Below are positions 28,101-35,217 of a stretch of DNA of 64,000 nt, one piece after another (positions within the stretch are counted from its first letter, which is position 1; each line of letters begins with the position of its first letter). Source of the DNA: DATFNI01 sp963787205 (GTDB lineage Bacteria > Bacteroidota > Rhodothermia > Balneolales > DATFMH01); the NCBI GenBank assembly GCA_963787205.1, contig CAWBCD010000029.1, positions 1-64,000 on the forward strand. The letters are read 5' to 3'. The notes under the pieces were generated by a model. That model was not told the origin of the DNA. It ran no database searches and saw nothing but the letters and a program-made list of their open reading frames with translations. Made by a program: the position numbers and the translations under genes.

Positions 28101-28795
28101 CGGGCCTTATCGATGAGTTCGGAATATGCAGAGATGAACTCATGGAAGTTCATCCGGTCGACCTTCTTAATATTAGGTACCAGCAACCGCCGGTCTCCAT
28201 TTTTTTGAGGAACATCGATCGCCACCCCGAAATTGATATGCTGGGGTTTAACCTTGTACGGGCTGTTGTCCTTTATTTCGAAATGGTTGTTAATGTTTGG
28301 AAACTCGCGCAGTGCATGGATGATGGCCCAGGAGATCAGATGCGTAAAGGTGATTTTCGAATCCCCGCGTTTCTCTAAATACTCGTTGATAAGAAGCCGG
28401 TCCTCAATCAGCATCTTTACAGGGATGGTACGAAGGGAAGTAGCCGTCGGTAATTCGAGGCTTTCTTCCATGTTTTCCACAACCTTTGTGGCAACACCTT
28501 TTAGCCGCTCGTATTCGGTCTCCGGCTCGGGTTTCTTTTCTTTTTTAGGGGGTGACGGTTTCGGTTTTTGGGGTGCTGCAGGAGCTTCCGGAGTCAGGGT
28601 CTCGGCATGGCCGTTGGTTTTGGGCGGCTCAATAACGGCAGTCTCAAAATCAAGGTCGCCATCTGTGCTGGACTCCAGCTCGTTGAAATAACTTTTCCAG
28701 TGATCCGGGACCGACTCGGGCGAATCTTTGTATTGATTATATAATTCTTCGACGAGTGCAGTGTTCGGTCCGAAGATTTCTTCGAGAGATTTCAA
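25127..28795 (-). CDS. kgd: Multifunctional 2-oxoglutarate dehydrogenase E2-E1 fusion (Kgd type)
   Basis: 1222 residues. This single chain joins a short N-terminal peptide (LVEELYNQYKDSPESVPDHWKSYF), a Pro/Lys-rich linker, an E2-type succinyltransferase domain (about 100-335, with DHRIIQGAESG and His307) and a full thiamine-diphosphate E1 domain (about 370-1222, with MAHRGRLNVL, HGDAAFSGQGVVAET and NNQIGFTT). It has no lipoyl domain. In the TCA cycle it oxidatively decarboxylates 2-oxoglutarate, working with a separate E2/E3. This architecture is best known from Actinobacteria (Kgd/OdhA) and also occurs in Rhodothermota/Balneolota. It ends in a Lys-rich tail. It is monocistronic and divergent from pepF. 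Confidence 0.94.
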   Translation of the reverse strand: MKSLEEIFGPNTALVEELYNQYKDSPESVPDHWKSYFNELESSTDGDLDFETAVIEPPKTNGHAETLTPEAPAAPQKPKPSPPKKEKKPEPETEYERLKGVATKVVENMEESLELPTATSLRTIPVKMLIEDRLLINEYLEKRGDSKITFTHLISWAIIHALREFPNINNHFEIKDNSPYKVKPQHINFGVAIDVPQKNGDRRLLVPNIKKVDRMNFHEFISAYSELIDKARNGNLEVDDFQNTTISITNPGTIGTVSSNPRLMQNQGAIIATGAMNYPASFQAMSQSVLNHLGISKEMTITCTYDHRIIQGAESGSFLAKVNRLLCGEEEFYDDIFVDLNIPYDPIPYGTDNYSGSLIDGVSNSLEVKKKAIAVMQLINMYRTRGHVLADLNPLEHGPGHSPELEFSYHGLTIWDLDREFYCGGLGGFENATLRDILSLLRRTYCDHIGAEYMHLLDLEERDWLRETMESTTNNPNLTIDEKGRILHKLNQAGAFEQFLQRKYIGQKRFSLEGAETLIPMLDFLLENAGEFDVENVTMGMAHRGRLNVLVNTIGKTYRKVFAEFEGNIDPTTFQGSGDVKYHLGTSGEHTTSRNKKIRIDLLSNPSHLEAVNPVAEGSTRAKQDHHSDALEGARKKIVPVLIHGDAAFSGQGVVAETLNMSQLRGFGTGGTIHIIINNQIGFTTLPEDGRSTQYTSDLAKMILAPIFHVNGDDPEAAVHSMRLALEYREKFGKDVVIDLVCYRKYGHNEGDEPAFTQPGLYKEIKDHPSVRDIYLKNLIRKKDLSEEEAQQIFKEFDDLLEQAFEEAKNAPDLKITEKHLDRKSTPQNERSNPPDTRYQIEDLKDIGKAILTVPKDFDANPKLLRILAKRHDIIMNNEKKIEWGFAEALAFGSLLKSGYNIRLSGQDVERGTFSQRHSVLHGTDTSQKFIPLNHLNEDQGRFYVYNSLLSEFAVIGFEYGYSSAALDDLVIWEAQFGDFSNGGQVITDNFISSGEAKWGQKNNLVMLLPHGYEGQGPEHSSGRLERFLQLCAEDNLQVADCSTPSQYFHILRRQALQEKKKPLIIMTPKSLLRHPLAVNSVEELANGKFHELIPDEEFNDPKSIRRLALCSGKVYYDLYKYREDEGIKDVSIARIEQFYPFPDRDVRELFEQFKNVKEIVWCQEEPRNQGAWHFLRHLIEKELQNNQQLIYAGRPASAATATGSSKIHAAEQQELAKKALK

Positions 28796-29085
28796 GATGA
28801 TGGCTATTTAAAGATTATAATTTTTTTTACGTTTCGTCCCACATATCACAATCGATATGGAATCACAATAACTCAAAAGAGGACGAATCATTACGACAGT
28901 TGGGAAATTACGTATTGATTGACTAAATATCGACGTTAACAGCCCGTTGAAAGGCTGGTTTTACATAAAACAACGACTCTGGAAATGTGGTTAATTCCAT
29001 ATATCATAAACACATCTCCATGGTGTCAGGAATTTTCTATATTCCCGAACATATTAAACGTTTTAAAAGATCAATTATTCCGTTC

Positions 29086-30876
29086 ATGAATACGAAAACA
29101 GACGACTTCGGAGCCGCCGAAATTACGTGGGATTTATCGGACCTATATAGTGGAATCGATAGTAAAAAATTAAGTGAAGATCGGGAAGAGGTTGTCGGTA
29201 AGGCCGATGACTTTGCCCAAAAATATCATGGCAGGGTTGGTGAGCTGACGATCGGCGAATTAAAACAGGCTCTTCAGGAGGTTGAATCCATATATGATCT
29301 GATAGGCCGGCTTGGTTCCTTTGCCCATCTGATTTGGTCGACTAACACCAATGAGGCTGCCTATGGTAAATTGATGGCAGAGATAACCGAGCTTGGATCA
29401 CGAATTCATCAGAAGTTGGTGTTTTTTGATGTTGAGTGGCTGGCTATCTCAAAAGAAAAAGCGCAGAAATATATCGATGCCCCGGAACTCAAACACTATC
29501 AGCATTACCTGGAGAGCTCCCTGCGATACAAGCCGTATATCCTCGGGGAGAAGGAAGAACAGATCCTCTCGGCCAAATCGGTTACGGGACGGCAGGCATG
29601 GATTCGTTTCTTTGATGAGACACTGGGAGCAGCCCGTTTTGAGCTGGATGGTGAGAAACTGACCGAACAACAGATCCTCAGCAAGCTGCATGAAAGTGAC
29701 CGGGAATTACGTAAACGTGTTGCCGATTCGATTACCGTCACATTTAAAAGCCTGACACACCCCCTTTCATATGTGTTTAACACCGTTTTAGCGGATAAAT
29801 ATACCGATGACCGCTTGCGGAAGTATCCGCAATGGATTACTTCGAGAAACCTGTCCAATGAAATTGACGACAAGACCGTTGAGACGCTCGTCAACGCTGT
29901 GAGCAGTCATTACAATCTGGTACAGCGCTATTATCGTCTGAAAACGAGGCTTTTAGGCTATGATCAAATGTATGATTACGATCGTTATGCTCCGCTGAAA
30001 CAAACGGAGACCAAGTTTAAATGGGATCAGGCACGGAACATCGTGCACGATTCTTACGCGGCTTTTCACCCGGAAATGGGAGAGATAGTTCAGAAGTTCT
30101 TTGATAAACGATGGATTGATGCTCCCCCCCGGCCGGGAAAACGAAGTGGTGCTTACGCTGCCAGTACTGTTCCATCGGTTCATCCCTATGTCTTTTTGAA
30201 TTATTCGGGCCAGGTTCGTGATGTGCAGACACTTGCACATGAGCTGGGACACGGTATCCATCAGTATCTGTCTCGTCCGCAAGGCATCTTACAAGCCGAT
30301 ACACCATTGACTACGGCGGAGACGGCATCGGTTTTTGGTGAGATGCTCGTCTTCCAGAATTTATACAAGAAACTGGAAGATCCGGCTGAGAAACTGGCAC
30401 TTCTCATTGGAAAGATCGATGATACCATCGCAACCATATTCCGCCAGATTTCGATGAACCGGTTTGAAAATGCCATGCACACGGAACGCCGCGAACATGG
30501 AGAACTGACAACCGATCAGTTTTCAGAACTCTGGTATAAAACGCAGTATGATTTGTATGGGGACGCCGTTACGCTGACCGACAATTATCACCTTTGGTGG
30601 TGTTATATTCCACATTTCCTTCATACGCCAGGTTATGTATACGCATATGCATTTGGTGAACTGCTGGTGTTGGCCCTATACGAAGAATATCAGAAAAGTC
30701 CGGATGGTTTTGCAGATCGTTATCTTGATCTGTTGAGTGCCGGTGGATCGGAATGGCCCGATCGACTTATTGCAAAGATGGGTTTCGATATCAATTCATC
30801 TGATTTTTGGAATCAGGGACTGGCAGTTTTTGAAAGGATGATTGAACAAGCAGAATCACTGGCTGAAAAACGCTAA
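29086..30876 (+). CDS. pepF: Oligoendopeptidase F, M3 family metallopeptidase
   Basis: About 596 residues from ATG 29086, the usual length for M3B peptidases. It hydrolyses short peptides in the cytoplasm. The zinc motif TLAHELGHGIHQYLS has HELGH at residues 385-389, and the third ligand Glu is in TTAETASVFGEML. The C-terminal PHFLHTPGYVYAYAFGELLVLALY block is typical. The frame is open further upstream to 28987, but the extra 33 residues do not resemble the family; WDLSDLYSG near the new N-terminus does. The 290 bases between this start and kgd form a divergent control region. The next gene follows by 11 bases. Confidence 0.93.
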   Translation: MNTKTDDFGAAEITWDLSDLYSGIDSKKLSEDREEVVGKADDFAQKYHGRVGELTIGELKQALQEVESIYDLIGRLGSFAHLIWSTNTNEAAYGKLMAEITELGSRIHQKLVFFDVEWLAISKEKAQKYIDAPELKHYQHYLESSLRYKPYILGEKEEQILSAKSVTGRQAWIRFFDETLGAARFELDGEKLTEQQILSKLHESDRELRKRVADSITVTFKSLTHPLSYVFNTVLADKYTDDRLRKYPQWITSRNLSNEIDDKTVETLVNAVSSHYNLVQRYYRLKTRLLGYDQMYDYDRYAPLKQTETKFKWDQARNIVHDSYAAFHPEMGEIVQKFFDKRWIDAPPRPGKRSGAYAASTVPSVHPYVFLNYSGQVRDVQTLAHELGHGIHQYLSRPQGILQADTPLTTAETASVFGEMLVFQNLYKKLEDPAEKLALLIGKIDDTIATIFRQISMNRFENAMHTERREHGELTTDQFSELWYKTQYDLYGDAVTLTDNYHLWWCYIPHFLHTPGYVYAYAFGELLVLALYEEYQKSPDGFADRYLDLLSAGGSEWPDRLIAKMGFDINSSDFWNQGLAVFERMIEQAESLAEKR

Positions 30877-30887
30877 TACAGAAGTAC

Positions 30888-32405
30888 ATGTCAGAAACGA
30901 TCGATACAGATAGCGCCCGGGAACAGAATCAGAAGAAGAGGGAACAGGAAGAAAGCGCTCTTCGCAAGTTCAAGAATGTTCTTAAGGATATAGTCCGGCT
31001 TCTGCGGCAGGCATCCGGCGCAGATACCATAAACCTGTATTGGATTAATAAAGATCGGAAACAACTTGTTCAGGAGACTTACGCAACGATCTGGGAGAAC
31101 ACCACATTCCGTGATCGTATGGCATTCAATGAAAGTTATTTGGGGCGATATCGTGATATCACTGAACCGGTTATTCTCGAGATTAATAACGATATCCCCC
31201 CGGAGGCCCTCGTCCATTACTATGATCAGGTTCCCATTCATTTCTGTTACCTGATCCCATTTACCAATAATGAGGAGACGGTGGCTTTGACGGTTTTGGA
31301 GTTTAGTGAGAAACCTGCCGATGCCCCGTTTGTTGAGGCGCTTGATGCTTATACTCAGGCGTTGCGAAATCTCTTGCAGACATTTTTGGAGTTGAATGAG
31401 CTGATGGATACGCAATCGGAGTGGACCCGCTATGAAGAGATGCTCGAACGCCTGGACCGGCGCCATGCGTCCATCAAGCTGGTCGAACGATTGACCTATC
31501 AGCTGCAGGCACTGGTACCTAAGGGCGGGGTTACCCTGTTATGTCAGGGCATGGGACACTGGTCAACGGTTTTGAATGCGGCCGAATCTGTGAATCCACT
31601 GCCTATTGGTATGGCGCTCGAGGAGAATTCCATTGTTCATCAGGCACTGATTTCTGGGAAACCGGAGTTTTCCATTCATTTTAATGGGAATCCAAAGAGG
31701 GTATCGTCGCGCGAGGAAATCAGCCGCGGAGCAAGCATTGCAGTACCAGTATTGGTAAACGAGCGCCGGCAAATGGTTGCCCTGATCTACCATGATAATC
31801 CGTTAATCTTTTCGGAGGCTGTTAAGCATAAAGTGATTAATCTGGTCAGGGTTGTGGCACTTCATCTGGCGACCGAATGGAAAACAAGTTCACCGGATCA
31901 ACGGCTATTTTCAAATGAGTACGATGCTTTTGACTATGATCTTTGGGAAACGGTGCTTCGAACGGAGATGAAACGTCTCGTTCTGGAACATGATGTGAAG
32001 AGCTGGTTCGGATTCCTGACGATCAAGGATCTGTCCAAGATCAGAACCCGGTTGAGACTCGAAGAGCTCCGAAAGCTGCAGCAGGATACCGTTCGCCTGG
32101 CCGATCCCTCTGCTCATAATTTTACGGGGATCCTGGGGTTCTATGCCGATTATGTGTATGCCTTTGTACTGCAGGGCACCGGTGAAAACCAGGTGGAGGA
32201 ATGGGCAAGAAGCGTGAAGAGAAAACTGGAGGAACCCTATAAGTTCGGGGATGGTAAACAGATAAATTTATCAGTCCAGATTGGTTATACCGCTGTTAAA
32301 AATCCTGATCTGGAGACAGATGAGATCATAGCACAAGCAAAAGGAGCACTATCTGATGTAGTGAAATACCCGGACGCCCTTACATACGAATATGGTATTG
32401 AGTAA
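30888..32405 (+). CDS. Tandem GAF-domain protein with degenerate GGDEF-like C-terminus
   Basis: 505 residues, cytoplasmic, with no membrane segment or signal peptide. Residues about 20-165 and 190-345 look like two GAF-type sensor domains, joined by coiled-coil-like Glu/Leu-rich helices (LQTFLELNELMDTQSEWTRYEEMLERLDRR). Residues about 350-500 have the hydrophobic pattern of a GGDEF-type nucleotidyl cyclase fold (FGFLTIKDLSKIRTRLRL, LGFYADYVYAFVLQG, INLSVQIGYTAV), but no GGDEF signature, so it is probably not a cyclic-di-GMP synthase. A regulatory or signal-sensing role is likely but unproven. It is translationally close to pepF (11 bases). Its last codons lie inside the inverted-repeat arm of the next element. 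Confidence 0.6.
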   Translation: MSETIDTDSAREQNQKKREQEESALRKFKNVLKDIVRLLRQASGADTINLYWINKDRKQLVQETYATIWENTTFRDRMAFNESYLGRYRDITEPVILEINNDIPPEALVHYYDQVPIHFCYLIPFTNNEETVALTVLEFSEKPADAPFVEALDAYTQALRNLLQTFLELNELMDTQSEWTRYEEMLERLDRRHASIKLVERLTYQLQALVPKGGVTLLCQGMGHWSTVLNAAESVNPLPIGMALEENSIVHQALISGKPEFSIHFNGNPKRVSSREEISRGASIAVPVLVNERRQMVALIYHDNPLIFSEAVKHKVINLVRVVALHLATEWKTSSPDQRLFSNEYDAFDYDLWETVLRTEMKRLVLEHDVKSWFGFLTIKDLSKIRTRLRLEELRKLQQDTVRLADPSAHNFTGILGFYADYVYAFVLQGTGENQVEEWARSVKRKLEEPYKFGDGKQINLSVQIGYTAVKNPDLETDEIIAQAKGALSDVVKYPDALTYEYGIE

Positions 32406-32511
32406 TGAGTATTGAGATTCTAGATATGAGATATTGGATAGCCATTTTTGAGATCGTCAGTTTGATATCCGTACATATCGAAACAAAAGCTCTGTCTCAC
32501 TACTCAGTACC
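32394..32511. repeat. Intergenic palindromic element with degenerate heptamer arms
   Basis: Left arm 32394-32409 and right arm 32496-32511 are inverted copies matching at 14 of 16 positions. The arms continue as imperfect 7-mers: GTATTGA, GTAATGA, GTATTGA on the left; GTAGTGG, GTACTGA, GTAGTGA when the right arm is read in reverse complement. The left arm overlaps the stop codon of the GAF-domain gene. It lies in the 146-base gap before deoB. Confidence 0.6.
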
Positions 32512-32551
32512 CACTACTATTATTGATCATTGCTAATTATTAATTGAACTG

Positions 32552-33730
32552 ATGGGTAATATTCATCTGATTGTTATTGACGGATTGGGAGTTGGCGCAC
32601 AGGAGGATGCCGATAAATACGGAGATGAGGGCAGCAATACGCTGGGACATATCTGTTCGGTAACCGGCTGCAGGCTCCCCAATTTTCAACGACTGGGTTT
32701 AGGAAATATCATTCCCCTGGATTCGATTCCTCCGGTGCTGGAACCCTTGGCTGCTTTTGGAAAAATGCGCGAAGTTTCAGCAGGCAAGGATTCAACAACC
32801 GGGCATTGGGAGATTTCCGGTGTCAAACTTGACCGTCCTTTTCCGACTTACGCAAACGGATTTCCTGAAGATGTCATCAGTGCTTTCTGCACGGGAATTG
32901 CTGTTGATGGCGTTTTGGCCAATAAACCCTATTCGGGTACCGCAGTAATCGCGGATTATGGAGAAGAACACCTGAAAACAGGGAAACCGATTGTTTACAC
33001 ATCGGCCGATAGTGTTTTCCAGGTTGCCTGCCATGTGGACATTACGCCGGTTGAAAAGTTGTATGAATGGTGCCGGTTTGCCCGTGAAAATGTAATGACG
33101 GGTAAACACGCCGTAGGCAGGGTGATAGCCCGCCCGTTTCGCGGAAGTCCCGGCGACTTTCAGCGCATCAGTGAGCAGCGTCACGATTTTTCTCTGAATA
33201 CGCCCGTACCCAATCTCCCGCAAACCCTGATCGATAGTGGTTTTAAAACGTATTCTATCGGTAAGGTGATCGATCTTTTTGCTGAGAAAGGATTTACACA
33301 ATACCGGAGTACAAAAAGCAATGATGAAGGGTTGGCACAGATTCTCAATATCATGAGTGCTTTCCGGAATCAGAATGGCAATTTTGTGTTTACAAATCTG
33401 ATCGATACCGACCAGTTGTTTGGTCATCGCAATGATCCGGAGGGATATGCCAAGTCATTGCAAGCCATTGACCGGGCTGTTCCGGCTATGCTCGAACGGT
33501 TAAATGAGGATGATGTGCTCATATTTACAGGCGACCATGGTAACGATCCAACAACGGAAAGCACGGACCATGCACGAGAGTTTACACCATTGCTGATTTA
33601 TCCGGCAAAAGCCTGTCGATCCATAGATATTGGAACGCGTGCCACATTCCGGGATGTTGCCGTATCAGTAGCCGGCTATTTTGGTATTGAAGGGGTTTTT
33701 GAAGGCGAGTCCTTCCTAAACGGTGAATGA
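32552..33730 (+). CDS. deoB: Phosphopentomutase
   Basis: 392 residues. DeoB interconverts ribose-1-phosphate (or the deoxy form) and the 5-phosphate, linking nucleoside salvage to the pentose phosphate pathway. It is an alkaline-phosphatase-superfamily enzyme: the metal motif VIDGLGVGAQED is at residues 8-19, the phosphorylatable Thr lies in AGKDSTTGHWE (about 77-87), and the second metal site includes FTNLIDTDQLFGHRNDP and FTGDHGNDPTTESTDHAREFTPLL. All expected metal ligands appear present. No thymidine or purine phosphorylase gene is adjacent. Confidence 0.95.
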   Translation: MGNIHLIVIDGLGVGAQEDADKYGDEGSNTLGHICSVTGCRLPNFQRLGLGNIIPLDSIPPVLEPLAAFGKMREVSAGKDSTTGHWEISGVKLDRPFPTYANGFPEDVISAFCTGIAVDGVLANKPYSGTAVIADYGEEHLKTGKPIVYTSADSVFQVACHVDITPVEKLYEWCRFARENVMTGKHAVGRVIARPFRGSPGDFQRISEQRHDFSLNTPVPNLPQTLIDSGFKTYSIGKVIDLFAEKGFTQYRSTKSNDEGLAQILNIMSAFRNQNGNFVFTNLIDTDQLFGHRNDPEGYAKSLQAIDRAVPAMLERLNEDDVLIFTGDHGNDPTTESTDHAREFTPLLIYPAKACRSIDIGTRATFRDVAVSVAGYFGIEGVFEGESFLNGE

Positions 33731-33960
33731 AAGCGGCCGATAAGCAATTGGTCGATTTGGATTAAAATAATGTTTGAAAAACAACATAGAAGATAGAATG
33801 AGCGTTAGAATTCGCGAAGGGTGAAGAAAGCATCGCTAAAAAGAGTGGATAAAAACGTTGTTTTTGATTAAATTTTAAGGCTTATACATTCAATAAAATC
33901 TCTTCCGCTGATCAACGTTTGTTTATAAAACTGTCGTTCACATAATAAAGTACAATTTAC

Positions 33961-34842
33961 GTGGCTAAGAAGAAGAAAGAACCGAAGAATATATCCTCCA
34001 GCGGCATCTCAATGCGGGAATCGCAATCGCTGGATCGTTATTTACAAGAGATCGGGAAAGTAAGCCTGATCACACCCGAAGAAGAAGTAGACTTAGCGCG
34101 AAAAATACAGGCCGGGAGTCAGGACGCACTCGAAAAATTAACGAAAGCCAACCTTCGATTTGTGGTATCTGTTGCCAAGCAATACCAAAATCAGGGATTA
34201 TCACTGGGTGACCTGATTAACGAAGGCAATCTTGGCCTGATCAAAGCTGCCAAGCGTTTTGATGAAACGCGTGGTTTTAAATTTATTTCTTACGCCGTTT
34301 GGTGGATCCGTCAGTCTATTTTGCAGGCGTTGGCGGAACAAAGCCGTATCGTTCGTCTCCCGCTCAACCGCGTTGGCGCATTAAACAAGATCGGTAAAGA
34401 GCTTTCTAAGCTGGAACAGGAATACGAACGTATGCCATCTGCTGCCGAGCTTGCTGAAAGTCTGGATATGACGGTCTCCGAAGTCGCCGATACCCTGAAG
34501 ATTTCGGGCCGGCATCTTTCCGTTGATGCTCCGTTTGCCCAGGGAGAAGACAATCGTTTGCTTGATGTCCTGGAGAATGAAGAAACACCCGATCCTGATA
34601 ATGAGCTGATGGGTGATTCTCTGAAGGTGGAAATCGAGCGTGCTCTCTCAAAACTGACGAAGAGAGAGGCGGAAGTTATCCGGCTCTACTTCGGAATCGG
34701 ACGTGAGCACTCACTCACCCTTGAAGAAATTGGGGAACGTTTCGACCTGACACGCGAACGCGTTCGTCAGATCAAAGAGAAAGCACTCCGCAAGCTGCGT
34801 CATCACAACCGCAGTATGGCGCTACGCGCCTACCTTGGCTAA
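33961..34842 (+). CDS. rpoD: Housekeeping RNA polymerase sigma factor (RpoD/SigA)
   Basis: 293 residues. This is the short primary sigma type of Bacteroidota and relatives, lacking region 1.1. Region 1.2 begins at about residue 22 (SLDRYLQEIGKVSLITPEEEVDLARKIQ). Region 2 contains NLRFVVSVAKQYQNQGLSLGDLINEGNLGLIKAAKRFDETRGFKFISYAVWWIRQSI. Region 4 carries LTLEEIGERFDLTRERVRQIKEKALRKLR. The start is GTG 33961. The divergent promoter syntax seen here (TTTG / TAnnTTTG) is the kind recognised by this sigma group. It is followed by a terminator. The 230 bases upstream are AT-rich without a clear consensus promoter. Confidence 0.96.
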   Translation: MAKKKKEPKNISSSGISMRESQSLDRYLQEIGKVSLITPEEEVDLARKIQAGSQDALEKLTKANLRFVVSVAKQYQNQGLSLGDLINEGNLGLIKAAKRFDETRGFKFISYAVWWIRQSILQALAEQSRIVRLPLNRVGALNKIGKELSKLEQEYERMPSAAELAESLDMTVSEVADTLKISGRHLSVDAPFAQGEDNRLLDVLENEETPDPDNELMGDSLKVEIERALSKLTKREAEVIRLYFGIGREHSLTLEEIGERFDLTRERVRQIKEKALRKLRHHNRSMALRAYLG

Positions 34843-34877
34843 GAATTTTGTTTTTGGAATAGATATTACTGATTTCA

Positions 34878-34909
34878 GGGCTGTTCCAAATGTCGGAGCA
34901 GCCTTTTTT
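34878..34909 (+). terminator. Terminator of rpoD
   Basis: GGCTGTTCC (34879-34887) pairs with GGAGCAGCC (34895-34903) with one G-U pair, followed by six T residues. Confidence 0.88.
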
Positions 34910-34913
34910 ATTT

Positions 34914-35060
34914 ACGTGAGTTCGAGATAAATACCCCATCTCTTACTCGTCATACCCGCGTCCGCGGGTATGACGGGAGGAGAGGTGAGTGTGGTATTGG
35001 ATGAGCCGTTTTATCATTGTTGCTTATCCCTTTTCTCATTTTCTTATATCGAACTCACGT
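34914..35060. mobile_element. MITE-like 147-bp element with 17-bp terminal inverted repeats
   Basis: The ends are inverted copies: ACGTGAGTTCGAGATAA at 34914-34930 and its reverse complement with one mismatch at 35044-35060. The element has no coding capacity. Inside is a strong hairpin with 13-bp arms and a 2-base loop (34948-34960 with 34963-34975, arm CGTCATACCCGCG). No target-site duplication is obvious. A second, weaker hairpin (TTCCCGA/TCGGGAG) follows just outside. It occupies most of the 375-base gap between rpoD and the sensor kinase gene; the rest (35061-35217) shows nothing I can name. Confidence 0.5.
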
Positions 35061-35217
35061 TATTCCCGACTCCGATCGGGAGAAACGGCGATGAGGGTTC
35101 CAATTCGATTTGAGATTAATCCCAAATTCTGTATTCTGCACTCAATTATGCAATAATTACGTGTGTCGACATGTCAAAATTCAGATTTGGTGCATAATTA
35201 TTCGATAGGTTTACCTG

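Noticed and set aside
28987..29085. Upstream extension of pepF
   Set aside because: The additional residues are not typical, and ATG 29086 precedes the recognised start WDLSDLY.
30124..30130. C7 run in pepF as a possible frameshift site
   Set aside because: The reading frame continues intact through it (APPRPGKR), with the HELGH motif following.
35186..35213. TTTG and TAGGTTTA before the kinase gene as a promoter
   Set aside because: The spacer is 16 bases, shorter than the 19-21 consensus, and the start would fall on the initiation codon.
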